Assembly: GCA_029844215.1 (NCBI GenBank)
Contig: CM056732.1
Span: 57,211,007 to 57,275,006 of the forward strand
Source of the DNA: Przewalskia tangutica
Lineage: Eukaryota > Streptophyta > Magnoliopsida > Solanales > Solanaceae
Reading direction: 5' to 3'
Length of the DNA: 64,000 nucleotides
The notes beneath the pieces were generated by a model. The model was not told the origin of the DNA. It saw nothing but the letters and a program-made list of their open reading frames with translations, and searched no databases. A program made the translations under genes and the position numbers. Shown one piece after another: positions 10,801 to 23,396 of the stretch; the stretch's first letter is position 1, and every line of letters starts with the position of its first letter.

Positions 10801-12586
10801 ACGTACGTACATTCCTTTATAAAAGACTCCTTTCTATGTAAAGCCCCAAGATACTAACACCCGTAGTATCAAGGCGTGTCTATTTTTCAAAGTAAGTTAC
10901 TACACTTTTAGAAAACTCATTTCAAAGCTTGAAATCAAGTAACTCCAAATTTTCACAATCTAGGCAACTTATGCCGATTTAATCAAAATAGACAACATTC
11001 TAAACCTTCCATAAAGCCGTTATAACCAACTTCCCATAAAGCGTTATAACCCTTTATGGTTTTAGACGTATCCATTCCTTCAATAACCAAGAGACTTATA
11101 CTATTAAAACCAAGTATCACATACTTACAAATCAAGTTCTTAACTTTCAAAATACTTCAAGTCTCTTAATAGTTAGAAAACAAGTTTTCTTCTACTTTTT
11201 AAACCTCAAGTAACTTCACCCTTAACGAGTTACTTCTCTTAAATCATGTCATTTCTCCTCTTTTAAATCAAATAAGTAAATCACTCCTTTGACTTCTAAA
11301 GTCATTATAATGACCTTTAGGTTTTAGAACTAAGGCACTAGCCAAAAGATTTGGAAACCACTTCCTTTTTAAGACTCCATGTACTTTAAGTAAAATACCT
11401 TCACTTTTAAGAATCCAAACTTCATCAAGAAAATGGATTCTACAACATACAATCTAACATCAAAGTACAATCAAGGAAGTACATAGAACAAATTCTATTT
11501 TAGGCAATCCAAATACAACCAAGGAATGGATCATTTAAGGAGTAGAACCTACTTTCTTTATCTTAAGGAATCATGCTAGAAGAGGAGATAGTTCACATAC
11601 CTTTTCGGCTAAATCCACAAGCTAAGCCGAATACGCCGTACGTAGAAGTGTCAACCTATAATGGTCACAACAAGACTATCAACTTCTAGTCTCAACGTAG
11701 AATACGGCCTCTAATTCTACGGAAAATCGGGCAGCACTTCCTTTGTTTCTACTTACTTTGCCACCTTTTTCAAGGCCGAATACAATAACCAACAAGCCAC
11801 ATTTAAGGCTCCAAACAACAACCAAACAAAGGGGATTACACGCCTTACAATACGTGTAAAATTCCGCCCCACAATTCATACGAAATAGTGAATATGCCAA
11901 AAGCCATTCTCGGCCAACCTCTAGAACAACACTAAGTCTCTTTCAATCCTTCTTACAATTCCAAGTTCTAAGGTCTAACATGTTATATAGTCTAAACAAC
12001 TTCAACAACTACAATTTCCTTCTTTATACAACATGCGACGCTTAGACTAATAATCGACTAGAATTGAAATCTTAAGGTTAAACATGCTAGATTTCGGGTT
12101 AGGGTTCCAATAGCCAATGAACATATCAAACTTCATACTATATAACACATGCTTGCTAAAATCCATAGCTACAACAATAAGTAAGTCTTAACTACTAAAA
12201 CGACAAAATTATACCTTTCAAAGCCCTTAAAATTTCCAAGATCCAAAGTCGCGCCTTAGCAATTCTTAGCTCCTTTCCTTAAGTTCCAATCGCTCCAGCA
12301 TTCCTTGAGGCCTATGAAGAACTCATCTTCAAGTCCCAACTTCAAAGTTGAAGAACTCCCTTAGTTTCCGCCTTGCGACTAACGTAAAAATACGTTTTTT
12401 CCGAAATCTTTATATTGAGATATCCTTACAATACCCTTAAGGACCTTGGGTTAAAGTCTTGTGGCTAATGGACAACAAACTAAAATTTTTGTGTGGGAGA
12501 CTATGCAAACCCGAGAGGTTCTCTTTGAAGAACACAATGTTCTCTATTTTTTCTAAGTGTAAAATGAGCTTGTTTGCTACTAGTTA

Positions 12587-12595
12587 GTATATAAC
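12587..12595 (-). promoter_or_regulatory. TATA box, array LTR 2
   Basis: GTTATATAC on the minus strand at the same distance from the U3 end as in LTR 1. Confidence 0.6.
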
Positions 12596-13078
12596 ACATA
12601 TTGGAGGGCTTAGACTTAAACAAATGTGAGGCTAGGATTAAAATCACATGGATCAAGCTTAAGTGGCAAGTTGACTAGTCAATTATGTCAAGCCTTGAAG
12701 ACTTATCTTCCAAGATGTTCAATGACCATATTACCCCTCCTCTAATTCGACCAAGACCACTTATGGGGGTGCCACGTGTCGCCCTCTCATTCGTCCATAA
12801 AATTCCGTAACCCTCGTGGGCCCCGCAAAACGTAAAATTCCTTGGGTGGGCCCCACGTGACCAAATCCGTAAAAATAAATTTCCATAGAGTTAATAAGTT
12901 CTATACTTTACAAATAATACATTTTGAGAATCCAATTCTCAACAACGAACATTTTTCCTTTCCGACGTCTGGAAGACTTTCCGTCGGAAAAACAATCCTT
13001 CCTTTCGTACTAATTTCCAAGTCTTGTGTTCCTTACGTACATTCACTTACACATGTCCTGAACTTACGGGGTGTAACA

Positions 13079-13114
13079 TTCTTCCCCCTTAGAAACATTC
13101 ATCCCCGAATGTTC
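13079..13114 (-). promoter_or_regulatory. Polypurine tract and conserved hairpin, array internal 2
   Basis: Minus-strand AAGGGGGAAGAA abuts the LTR. The hairpin arms are at 13095-13114, with one arm base changed (CG to CA). Confidence 0.82.
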
Positions 13115-13517
13115 TTAGTCGGTTGTCAAGCTATACAAACTCCGGCATAAACTCTATACTATGCCTATCAATCAAAACTGCACAAGACCAACGATGCCAT
13201 ACATGGCCACCTCAACATATGTAAACATAATAATGGACCTTCCGTCCGTGGTCCCTTCTCACAAAACTTGAAGGTTACAGTCTTCCCAAACGCGGGATCC
13301 TTAGAGGTTCCTTTCTTTCCTTACTTGTCATACTTTCTCGTACTTTCAAACTCATCTAGTACACGTACAAAATCTCAAATTCTGTTTCTGTTCCCCAATC
13401 CTTGGAGTTACTAACCAACTTGGCCATTTTGCTACTTGAATTTCCGCTAAGGCTCTTCTCGGTCCTTACGACCTAGTTCCGGTGGAACGCGTCCACAAAC
13501 TCGCACAACGATTAACT

Positions 13518-13645
13518 AAACTTGGGCCTAGCATCCTCGTGACCTTGTCACATAGCGGGACCATTTCTAACTGACATCACCCCATTCCATACTATCGGCT
13601 GACCCGAAATGAGTCTATAACCCGACTCATCGTCACACTTAACTT
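13518..13645 (-). other. Conserved 3' non-coding block, array internal 2
   Basis: Copy of the block at 8345-8475. Confidence 0.7.
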
Positions 13646-13974
13646 CTCGTTCTTAGTCTGAAATAAATCTCTCTTATCTCAAGGTACTTCTTACCCTATC
13701 CTCTCATTCACTAGAGGTTCATTACTTAAGCCAAAGTATTTCTACTATACAATCTTCCCTATCGGTCTTACACTTATACGGGGTAATTACAACTTGTGAA
13801 CTCTACACAACTATAGTCTCAGTTCACCTATCATTCTTGTCAACATTCTTACTTCTCACTTTACTAATCAAAGTATCCCTACCTCTGGGGTACTATCACT
13901 TACAACCTTAGCAACGCTATCTTGGTCAATAACATAATCGCTTCCTCATGACCCTATAGTCTTCTCCTAACCGA

Positions 13975-14138
13975 AAGCGGAGGCTCTGGTCTTTGGGGCC
14001 TCAAAACTGCATGTAAGAACTTCGCCGACTGCGGAACAACATCTCGTGTACCACAGGCATAAGCCCTATCAACTCTCTGAGTCGACTAGTAGCTCTGCTA
14101 CTCCTTTGCCTTCTGGCGGTGTTGCCCTCCGGAGGCAT
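13975..14138 (-). pseudogene. gag: gag N-terminal remnant, array internal 2
   Basis: Starts at the MPP-type methionine at 14138. The relevant frame gives about 55 codons including LRELIGLMPVVHEMLF before gag homology ends. No capsid or zinc-knuckle part follows. Confidence 0.7.
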
Positions 14139-14261
14139 AAGCGTAACACAACAATACGTCGAGAGGAATTTTCTTACTAACACGGCTCTATGGCACGATC
14201 TTAGAGTGAGAAGAATAGAAACTAACTCCTAAATGTCCTGTAGCCTCCTCGCATGGGTGTG

Positions 14262-14267
14262 GCGCGC
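14262..14267 (-). promoter_or_regulatory. Palindromic hexamer GCGCGC in leader, array internal 2
   Basis: Same site as 9079-9084. The arm on one side is two bases shorter here. Confidence 0.5.
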
Positions 14268-14319
14268 ACACCGATAATCAAGACTTCTACTAGACACGGT
14301 GCCTAGACATTCGAGGACC

Positions 14320-14331
14320 GCTCTGATACCA
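14320..14331 (-). promoter_or_regulatory. Primer binding site (tRNA-iMet), array internal 2
   Basis: Exact minus-strand TGGTATCAGAGC, complementary to the 3' end of plant initiator-Met tRNA, three bases from the LTR. Confidence 0.95.
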
Positions 14332-15194
14332 CTCTGTCACGCCCGAACCCGGGCGTGGATCGTGCCTACCGGGCACCCCTACCTTAACAATACAAGTAAA
14401 CTGCGGAAATTAAATAACACCTCTTTTTTTTTTAAAACAACCGTACGTGCAAGGGCAAAGCCGACAAGGCTGCCATATATACATAAACAAAAGACACTAC
14501 ACCGTACATAAGTCCAATCCCACATATGAATACAGACCTCTGGGAGTTAAATCAAATATGACGGGACAAGGCCCGCCGTACCCAAAAGCGCATAAAGCCT
14601 GCTTGAAGGATATATACCAAAAGATAAACTCGGACAGAGGAGCTATCCAAAACCACGAGCGGATCCTACACTGCGATCACCGCGTACCTAAACTGCGGCG
14701 TGACGCGGCCCGCGAGGTCGATGCGAAGAATGTACCAAGTATGTGAACAATAAATCGTAATGAAATCATAATGATCTAAACAAAGCGGAGACATGTATGA
14801 TAGCCAACCTACGATACATAACACATAGCGATCATATCAAGTCGTGGACGCAAGCCTCAAAGTCACTACTCGGATATAACTATGGGTCTCACGCCCATAA
14901 TATCAATCATGCGTGGAATCCTTCCTCCACGGCGATCCATGATGTAATAACACCAATAAGGATACATGAACACGATCCACCTGTGTCCTAAATACCACGT
15001 GGTCTCATGCCGGAATCCCATCGTGAAAAGCATGACCATAGGGTAACACAAACAAATCCGGGACATATATGATAATCAAATTACAACACATTGTGCCTTA
15101 CCAACAATGAGAGTAAGCGATGGTATCCTTACAATATAAAATAGGAAGCTCATGATCGTAACAGACCATCCGCCTGCGGTATCATTTAGCCATC

Positions 15195-15379
15195 CTACTC
15201 GCGGGACTATTTCACCCGCGCATGGGCGCGTGGACCGCGTGAGGTATTCTCGCATAGGACTATTTCACCCGCATAAGCCGCTACGGACTCGCGAGGTATT
15301 CCTCGCATAGGTCGGACGCCCGCGTGGGACTATTTCACCGCATAAGCCCTACGGACTCGCGGAGGTATTCCTCGCATCG
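15195..15379 (-). repeat. GC-rich minisatellite, array LTR 3
   Basis: Same unit as 4845-5030. Confidence 0.8.
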
Positions 15380-15490
15380 TGGGTAGCAAATCCACGAATT
15401 ATGCAAATGCCACCAACCGGGAATGACCGAAACGATCGATATAACAATAGCACAACCGGCTATTTCCAAGACACATAGGCAAATCCTTAA

Positions 15491-15981
15491 TTACAAGCCA
15501 AAGTCCTTACTAAGGCACACTTAGAATAATTCTCTTTAACAAGCCAAAGTACTTATCAAGGCACACTTAGACAAATTCTCAATTTATCAAGCCAAAGTAC
15601 TAATCAAGGCATACATAGAATAATTCTCTTTTAACAAGTCAAAGTACTTATCAAGGCACACTTAGACAAATTCTCAATTTATCAAGCCAAAGTACTAATC
15701 AAGGCATACATAGAATAATTCTCTTTTAACAAGTCAAAGTACTTATCAAGGCACACTTAGACAAATTCTCAATTTATCAAGCCAAAGTACTAATCAAGGC
15801 ATACATAGAATAATTCTCTTTTAACAAGTCAAAGTACTTATCAAGGCACACTTAGACAAATTCTCAATTTATCAAGCCAAAGTACTAATCAAGGCATACA
15901 TAGAATAATTCTCTTTTAACAAGTCAAAGTACTTATCAGGGCACACTTAGACAAATTCTCAATTTATCAAGCCAAAGTACT
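15491..15981 (-). repeat. 95-bp tandem repeat, array LTR 3
   Basis: Same unit and copy number as in the other array LTRs. Confidence 0.95.
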
Positions 15982-17771
15982 ACGTACGTACATTCCTTTA
16001 TAAAAGACTCCTTTCTATGTAAAGCCCCAAGATACTAACACCCGTAGTATCAAGGCGTGTCTATTTTTCAAAGTAAGTTACTACACTTTTAGAAAACTCA
16101 TTTCAAAGCTTGAAATCAAGTAACTCCAAATTTTCACAATCTAGGCAACTTATGCCGATTTAATCAAAATAGACAACATTCTAAACCTTCCATAAAGCCG
16201 TTATAACCAACTTCCCATAAAGCCGTTATAACCCTTTATGGTTTTAGACGTATCCATTCCTTCAATAACCAAGAGACTTATACTATTAAAACCAAGTATC
16301 ACATACTTACAAATCAAGTTCTTAACTTTCAAAATACTTCAAGTCTCTTAATAGTTAGAAAACAAGTTTTCTTCTACTTTTTAAACCTCAAGTAACTTCA
16401 CCCTTAACGCAAGTTACTTCTCTTAAATCATGTCATTTCTCCTCTTTTAAATCAAATAAGTAAATCACTCCATTGACTCCTCTAAAGTCATTATAATGAC
16501 CTTTAGGTTTTAGAACTAAGGCACTAGCCAAAAGATTTGGAAACCACTTCCTTTTTAAGACTCCATGTACTTTAAGTAAAATACCTTCACTTTTAAGAAT
16601 CCAAACTTCATCAAGAAAATGGATTCTACAACTTACAATCTAACATCAAAGTACAATCAAGGAAGTACATAGAACAAATTCTATTTTAGGCAATCCAAAT
16701 ACAACCAAGGAATGGATCATTTAAGGAGTAGAACCTACTTTCTTTATCTTAAGGAATCATGCTAGAAGAGGAGATAGTTCACATACCTTTTCGGCTAAAT
16801 CCACAAGCTAAGCCGAATCGCGTGCGTAGAAGTGTCAACCTATAATGGTCACAACAAGACTATCAACTTCTAGTCTCAACGTAGAATAATACTAAGTATC
16901 GGCCTCTAATTCTACGGAAAATCGGGCGACTTCCTTTGTTTCTACTTACTTTGCCACCTTTTTCAGGCGAATACAATAACCAACAAGCCACATTTAAGGC
17001 TCCAAACAACAACCAAACAAAGGGGATTACACGCCTTACAATACGTGTAAAATTCGCCCCACAATTCATACGAAATAGTGAATATGCCAAAAGCCATTCT
17101 CGCCAACCTCTAGAACAACACTAAGTCTTTTCAATCCTTACAATTCCAAGTTCTAAGGTCTAACATGTTATATAGTCTAAACAACTTCAACAACTACAAT
17201 TTCCTTCTTTATACAACATGCGACGCTTAGACTAATAATCGACTAGAATTGAAATCTTAAGGTTAAACATGCTAGATTTCGGGTTAGGGTTCCAATAGCC
17301 AATGAACATATCAAACTTCATACTATATAACACATGCTTGCTAAAATCCATAGCTACAACAATAAGTAAGTCTTAACTACTAAAACGACAAAATTATACC
17401 TTTCAAAGCCCTTAAAATTTCCAAGATCCAAAGTCGCGCCTTAGCAATTCTTAGCTCCTTTCCTTAAGTTCCAATCCGCTCCAAGCATTCCTTAGAGGCC
17501 TATGAAGAACTCATCTTCAAGTCCCAACTTCAAAGTTGAAGAACTCCCTTAGTTTCCGCCTTGCGACTAACGTAAAAATACGTTTTTTCCGAAATCTTTC
17601 TATTGAGATATCCTTACAATACCCTTAAGGACCTTGGGTTAAAGTCTTGTGGCTAATGGACAACAAACTAAATTTTTTGTGTGGGAGACTATCAAAGCAG
17701 AGGTTCTCTTTGAAGAACACAATGTTCTCTATTTTTTCTAAGTGTAAAATGAGCTTGTTTGCTACTAGTTA

Positions 17772-17780
17772 GTATATAAC
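17772..17780 (-). promoter_or_regulatory. TATA box, array LTR 3
   Basis: GTTATATAC on the minus strand, same position as in LTRs 1 and 2. Confidence 0.6.
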
Positions 17781-18248
17781 ACATATTGGAGGGCTTAGAC
17801 TTAAACAAATGTGAGGCTAGGATTAAAATCACATGGATCAAGCTTAAGTGGCAAGTTGACTAGTCAATTATGTCAAGCCTTGAAGACTTATCTTCCAAGA
17901 TGTTCAATGACCATATTACCCCTCTAATTCGACCAAGACCACTTATGGGGTGCCACGTGTCGCCTCTCATTCGTCCATAAAATTCCGTAACCTCGTGGGC
18001 CATAAAACGTAAAATTCCTCGGGTGGGCCCACGTGACCAAATCGTAAAATAAATTTCCATAGAGTTAATAAGTTCTATACTTTACAAATAATACATTTTG
18101 AGAATCGATTCTCAACAACGAACATTTTTCCTTTCAGGCGTGCGGAAGACTTTCCGTCGGAAAAACAATCCTTCCTTTCGTACTAATTTCCAAGTCTTGT
18201 GTTCTTACGTGCATTCACTTACATGTCCTGAACTTACGGGGTGTAACA

Positions 18249-18281
18249 TTCTTCCCCCAGAAACATTCGTCCCCGAATGTT
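18249..18281 (-). promoter_or_regulatory. Polypurine tract and conserved hairpin, array internal 3
   Basis: A minus-strand purine run next to the LTR, then a perfect hairpin AACATTCG / GGGA / CGAATGTT at 18262-18281. Confidence 0.85.
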
Positions 18282-18677
18282 CTTAGTCGATTGTCAATTT
18301 ATACAAACTGGCATAAACTCTATACTATGCCTATCAATCAAAAGCGCACAAGACCAACGATGCCATACATGGCCACCTCAACATCGTAAACATAATAATG
18401 GACCTTCCGTCGTGGTCCCTTCTCACAAAACTTGAAGGTTCTGATCTTCCCAAAGCGGGATCCTTGGGGTTCCTTTCTTTCCTTACTTGTCATACTTTCT
18501 CGTACTTTCAAACTCATCTAGTACGCGTGCAAAATCTCAAATGCTGTTTACGTTCCCCAATCCTTGGAGTTACTAACCAACTTGGCCATTTTGCTACTTG
18601 AATTTCCGCTAAGGCTCTTTCCGGTCCTTACGACCTGGTTCGGTGGAGCGCGTCCACAAACTTCGCACAACGATTAA

Positions 18678-18805
18678 CTAAACTTGGGCTGGCATCCTCG
18701 TGACCTTGTCACATGGCGGGACCATTTCTAATCGACATCACCCCATTCCATACTATCGGTGACCGAAATGAGTCTATAACCCGACTCATCGTCACACTTA
18801 ACTTC
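18678..18805 (-). other. Conserved 3' non-coding block, array internal 3
   Basis: Third array copy of the block at 8345-8475. Confidence 0.7.
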
Positions 18806-19129
18806 GTTCTTAGTCGAAATAAATCTCTCTTATCTCAAGGTACTTCTTACCCTATCCTCTCATTCACTAGAGGTTCATTACTTAAGCCAAAGTATTTCTA
18901 CTATACAATCTTCCCTATCGGTCTTACACTTATACGGGGTAATTACAACTTGTGAACTCTACACAACTATAGTCTCAGTTCACCTATCATTCTTGTCAAC
19001 ATTCTTACTTCTCACTTTACTAATCAAAGTATCCCTACCTGCAGGGTACTATCACTTCTATTTGCTAGCAACGCTATCTTGGTCAATAACATAGCTGCTT
19101 CCTCATGACCCTATAGTCTTCTCTAACAG

Positions 19130-19293
19130 AAGCTGGAGGCTCTGCAGTCTTTGGGGCCTCAAAACTGGGGAAGAACTCGCCGGCGGAACAACATCCAGTG
19201 TACCACAGGCATAAGCCCTATCAACTCTCTGAGTCGACTAGTAGCTCCTGCTACTCCTTTGCCACTACAGCGGTGTTGCCCTCATGGAGGCAT
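19130..19293 (-). pseudogene. gag: gag N-terminal remnant, array internal 3
   Basis: Begins at the methionine at 19293 and covers the same roughly 55 codons as the other two internals, with more frame changes. Non-coding sequence follows. Confidence 0.65.
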
Positions 19294-19417
19294 AATCGTA
19301 ACACAACAATACGTCGGAGAGGAATTTTCTTACTAACACGACTCTATGGTACGATCTTAGAGTGAGAAGAATAGAAACCAACTCTAAATGTCTGTAGCCT
19401 CACTGCTTATGGGTGTG

Positions 19418-19423
19418 GCGCGC
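19418..19423 (-). promoter_or_regulatory. Palindromic hexamer GCGCGC in leader, array internal 3
   Basis: Same site as 9079-9084. The hexamer is intact although bases around it vary. Confidence 0.5.
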
Positions 19424-19475
19424 ACACGATAATCGAACTCTGCTGAGACACGGTGCGTAGACATTCAGAGGTATT

Positions 19476-19488
19476 GCTCACGATACCA
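19476..19488 (-). promoter_or_regulatory. Primer binding site (tRNA-iMet), array internal 3
   Basis: Minus-strand TGGTATCGTGAGC. It differs from the exact site only at the CAG trinucleotide. Confidence 0.85.
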
Positions 19489-20342
19489 CTCTGTCACGCC
19501 CCGAACCCGGGCGTGGTGGTGCCTACACAGGCACCGCTGCATAACAATACAAGTAAGCTGCGGAAATTAAATAACACCTCATTTTTTTAAAACAACCGTG
19601 CGTGCGAGGCAAAGCGACAAGGCGCCATATATACATAAACAAAAGACACTACACCGTACGAGTCCAATCCGCGTATGAATACGGACCTGCAGGAGTTAAA
19701 GCCCGAAATATGGCGGACAAGGCCAGCCGTACCAAAGCACAGCATCTTGAAGGATATATACCAAAAGATAAACTCACGGGCGAGAGGAGCTATCCAAAAA
19801 CCACGGCGAGGATCCTACACTGCCGATCACCGATCTGCGTACCTAAACTGCGGCGTGAGCGGCCGAAGGAGTCGATCTGAAGAATGTACCAAGTATGTGA
19901 ACAATAAATGCGTAATGAAATCATAACGATCTAAACAAAGCAGAGACATGTATGATAGCCAACCTACGATACATAACACATGCGATGCATATCAAGTCGG
20001 GGCGCAAGCCTCAAAGTCACTACTCGGATATAACTATGGGTCTCACGCCCGTAATATCAATCATGCGTGGAATCCTTCCTCACCGCCGATCCATGATGTA
20101 ATAACAATAAGGATACATGAACACGGTCCACTTGTGTCCTAAATACCCGCGTGGTCTCATGCCGGAATCACATCGTAAAAGCATGACCATAGGGTAACAC
20201 AAACAATCGGGGACATATATGATAATCAAATTACAACACATTGTGCCCTTACCAACAATGAGAGTAAGCGATAGTATCCTTCTGATATAAAATAGAAGCT
20301 CGTGATCGAGCAGGACCGTCCGCGCGGTATCATTTAGCCATC

Positions 20343-20525
20343 CTACTCGCAGGACTATTTCACCGTATGGGCGTGGACCAGCGTGAGGTATTCCTCGCAT
20401 AGGACTATTTCACCGCGTAAGCCGCTACGGACTCGCGTGAGGTATTCCTCGCATAAATTTGGACGCCCGCGTGGGACTATTTCACCGCGTAAGCCCTGCG
20501 GACTCGCGTGAGGTATTCCTCGCAT
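20343..20525 (-). repeat. GC-rich minisatellite, array LTR 4
   Basis: Same unit as 4845-5030. Confidence 0.8.
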
Positions 20526-20635
20526 CGTGGGTAGCAAATCCACGGAATTATGCAAATGCCACCAACCGGGAATGACCACAACGGCGATATAACAATAACA
20601 CACAATGGCTATTTCCGGCACATAGGCAAATCGAT

Positions 20636-21121
20636 TACAAGCCAAAGTCCTTACTAAGGCAGCAGAATAATTCTCTTTAACAAGCCAAAGTACTTATCAA
20701 GGCACACTTAGACAAATTCTCAATTTATCAAGCCAAAGTACTAATCAAGGCATACATAGAATAATTCTCTTTTAACAAGTCAAAGTACTTATCAAGGCAC
20801 ACTTAGACAAATTCTCAATTTATCAAGCCAAAGTACTAATCAAGGCATACATAGAATAATTCTCTTTTAACAAGTCAAAGTACTTATCAAGGCACACTTA
20901 GACAAATTCTCAATTTATCAAGCCAAAGTACTAATCAAGGCATACATAGAATAATTCTCTTTTAACAAGTCAAAGTACTTATCAAGGCACACTTAGACAA
21001 ATTCTCAATTTATCAAGCCAAAGTACTAATCAAGGCATACATAGAATAATTCTCTTTTAACAAGTCAAAGTACTTATCGAGCACACTTAGACAAATTCTC
21101 AATTTATCAAGCCAAAGTACT
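20636..21121 (-). repeat. 95-bp tandem repeat, array LTR 4
   Basis: Same unit and copy number as in the other array LTRs. Confidence 0.95.
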
Positions 21122-22907
21122 ACGTGCGTACATTCCTTTTATAAAGACTCCTTTCTATGTAAAGCCCCAAGATACTAACACGTAGTATCAGCGTGTCTAT
21201 TTTTCAAAGTAAGTTACTACACTTTTAGAAAACTCATTTCAAAGCTTGAAATCAAGTAACTCCAAATTTTCACAATCTAGGCAACTTATGCGATTTAATC
21301 AAAATAGACAACATTCTAAACCTTCCATAAAGCGTTATAACCAACTTCCCATAAGCGTTATAACCCTTTGTAGTTTTAGGCGTATCCATTCCTTCAATAA
21401 CCAAGAGACTTATACTATTAAAACCAAGTATCACATACTTACAAATCAAGTTCTTAACTTTCAAAATACTTGAGTCTCTTAATAGTTAGAAAACAAGTTT
21501 TCTTCTACTTTTAAACCTCAAGTAACTTCACCCTTAACGCAAGTTACTTCTCTTAAATCATGTCATTTCTCCTCTTTTAAATCAAATAAGTAAATCACTC
21601 CTTTGACTCCCCTAAAGTCATTATAATGACCTTTAGGTTTTAGAACTAAGGCACTAGCCAAAAGATTTGGAAACCACTTCCTTTTTAAGACTCCATGTAC
21701 TTTAAGTAAAATACCTTCACTTTTAAGAATCCAAACTTCATCAAGAAAATGGATTCTACAACTTACAATCTAACATCAAAGTACAATCAAGGAAGTACAT
21801 AGAACAAATTCTATTTTAGGCAATCCAAATACAACCAAGGAATGGATCATTTAAGGAGTAGAACCTACTTTCTTTATCTTAAGGAATCATGCTAGAAGAG
21901 GAGATAGTTCACATACCTTTTCGGCTAAATCCACAAGCTAAGCCGAATACGCCGTACGTAGAAGTGTCAACCTATAATGGTCACAACAAGACTATCAACT
22001 TCTAGTCTCAACGTAGAATAATACTAAGTATACGGCCTCTAATTCTACGGAAAATCGGGCAGCACTTCCTTTGTTTCTACTTACTTTGCCACCTTTTTCA
22101 AGGCCGAATACAATAACCAACAAGCCACATTTAAGGCTCCAAACAACAACCAAACAAAGGGGATTACACGCCTTACAATACGTGTAAAATTCCGCCCCAC
22201 AATTCATACGAAATAGTGAATATGCCAAAAGCCATTCTCGCCAACCTCAGAACAACACTAAGTCTTTTTCAATCCTTTACAATTCCAAGTTCTAAGGTCT
22301 AACATGTTATATAGTCTAAACAACTTCAACAACTACAATTTCCTTCTTTATACAACATCGGCGCTTAGACTAATAATCGACTAAATTGAAATCTTAAGGT
22401 TAAACATGCTAGATTTGGGTTAGGGTTCAATAGTCAATGAACATATCAAACTTCATACTATATAACACATGCTTGCTAAAATCCATAGCTACAATGATAA
22501 GTAAGTCTTAACTACTAAAGCGACAAAATTATACCTTTCAAAGCCCTTAAAATTTCCAAGATCCAAAGTCGCCTTAGCAATTCTTAGCTCATTTCCTTAA
22601 GTTCAATCCGCTCCAAGCATTCCTTAGAGGCCTATGAAGAACTCATCTTCAAGTCCCAACTTCAAAGTTGAAGAACTCCCTTAGTTTCCGCCTTGCGACT
22701 AACGTAAAAATACGTTTTTTCCGAAATCTTTCTATTGAGATATCCTTACAATACCCTTAAGAGACCTTGGGTTAAAGTCTTGTGGCTAATGGACAACAAA
22801 CTAAAATTTTTGTGGGGGAGACTATGCAAACCCGAGAGGTTCTCTTTGAAGAACACAATGTTCTCTATTTTTCTAAGTGTAAAATGAGCTTGTCTTGCTA
22901 CTAGTTA

Positions 22908-22916
22908 GTATATAAC
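22908..22916 (-). promoter_or_regulatory. TATA box, array LTR 4
   Basis: GTTATATAC on the minus strand. In element orientation this is the 5' LTR, so it is the copy that could drive transcription of the whole array. Confidence 0.6.
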
Positions 22917-23396
22917 ACATATTGGAGGGCTTAGACTTAAACAAATGTGAGGCTAGGATTAAAATCACATGGATCAAGCTTAAGTGGCAAGTTGACTAGT
23001 CAATTATGTCAAGCCTTGAAGACTTATCTTCCAAGATGTTCAATGACCATATTACCCCTCCTCTAATTCGACCAAGACCACTTATGGGGGTGCCACGTGT
23101 CGCCCTCTCATTCGTCCATAAAATTCCGTAACCCTCGTGGGCCCCGCAAAACGTAAAATTCCTCGGGTGGGCCCCACGTGACCAAATCCGTAAAAATAAA
23201 TTTCCATAGTGTTAATAAGTTCTATACTTTACAAATAATACATTTTGAGAATCCAATTCTCAACAACGAACATTTTTCCTTTCCGACGTCCGGAAGACTT
23301 TCCGTCGGAAAAACAATCCTTCCTTTCGTACTAATTTCCAAGTCTTGTGTTCCTTACGTACATTCACTTACACATGTCCTGAACTTACGGGGTGTA

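Larger units (their letters stand above)
9151..13078 (-). repeat. Array 2 LTR copy 2
   Basis: Same architecture as LTR 1. The donor-like motif is at 11591-11603 and the ACAGCACTTACTGTTCACATAC acceptor-like block lies on the minus strand around 9548-9575. AT-rich stretches are essentially identical to the other copies. Differences cluster at C/G-rich words, for example 9151-9190 against 3975-4025. Confidence 0.93.
13079..14334 (-). mobile_element. Array 2 internal domain 2
   Basis: 1256 bp with the same layout as internal 1. This copy has an exact primer binding site and the fullest polypurine tract of the three. Confidence 0.88.
14335..18248 (-). repeat. Array 2 LTR copy 3
   Basis: Same order of parts as LTR 1. 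The donor-like motif is at about 16777-16789 and the doubled CCATAAAGCCGTTATAAC motif at about 16189-16232. Confidence 0.93.
18249..19491 (-). mobile_element. Array 2 internal domain 3
   Basis: 1243 bp with the same layout as internals 1 and 2. It carries more C/G-context differences than the other two. Confidence 0.88.
3975..23396 (-). mobile_element. Array 2: tandem LTR retrotransposon array (4 LTRs, 3 internal domains), minus strand
   Basis: Four LTRs of 3939, 3928, 3914 and 3905 bp alternate with three internals of 1237, 1256 and 1243 bp. On the minus strand each LTR runs TGTTACACC...GGGCGTGACA and each internal begins with a primer binding site and ends with a polypurine tract. Adjacent LTR and internal meet directly at all inner boundaries with no target duplication, and GAGAT flanks only the whole array. 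This is the product expected from repeated unequal recombination between LTRs of one insertion. The last LTR lacks the final three bases (ACA) that the other three have. The internals carry only the first part of gag, so the element is non-autonomous (LARD-like). Confidence 0.92.
19492..23396 (-). repeat. Array 2 LTR copy 4 (outer 5' LTR in element sense)
   Basis: Same architecture as LTR 1. The donor-like motif is at 21907-21919. The outer end stops at GGGGTGTA, three bases short of the ACA terminus seen in copies 1-3, and is followed at once by the GAGAT duplication. Either the terminal bases were lost at integration or the consensus is wrong there. Confidence 0.92.
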
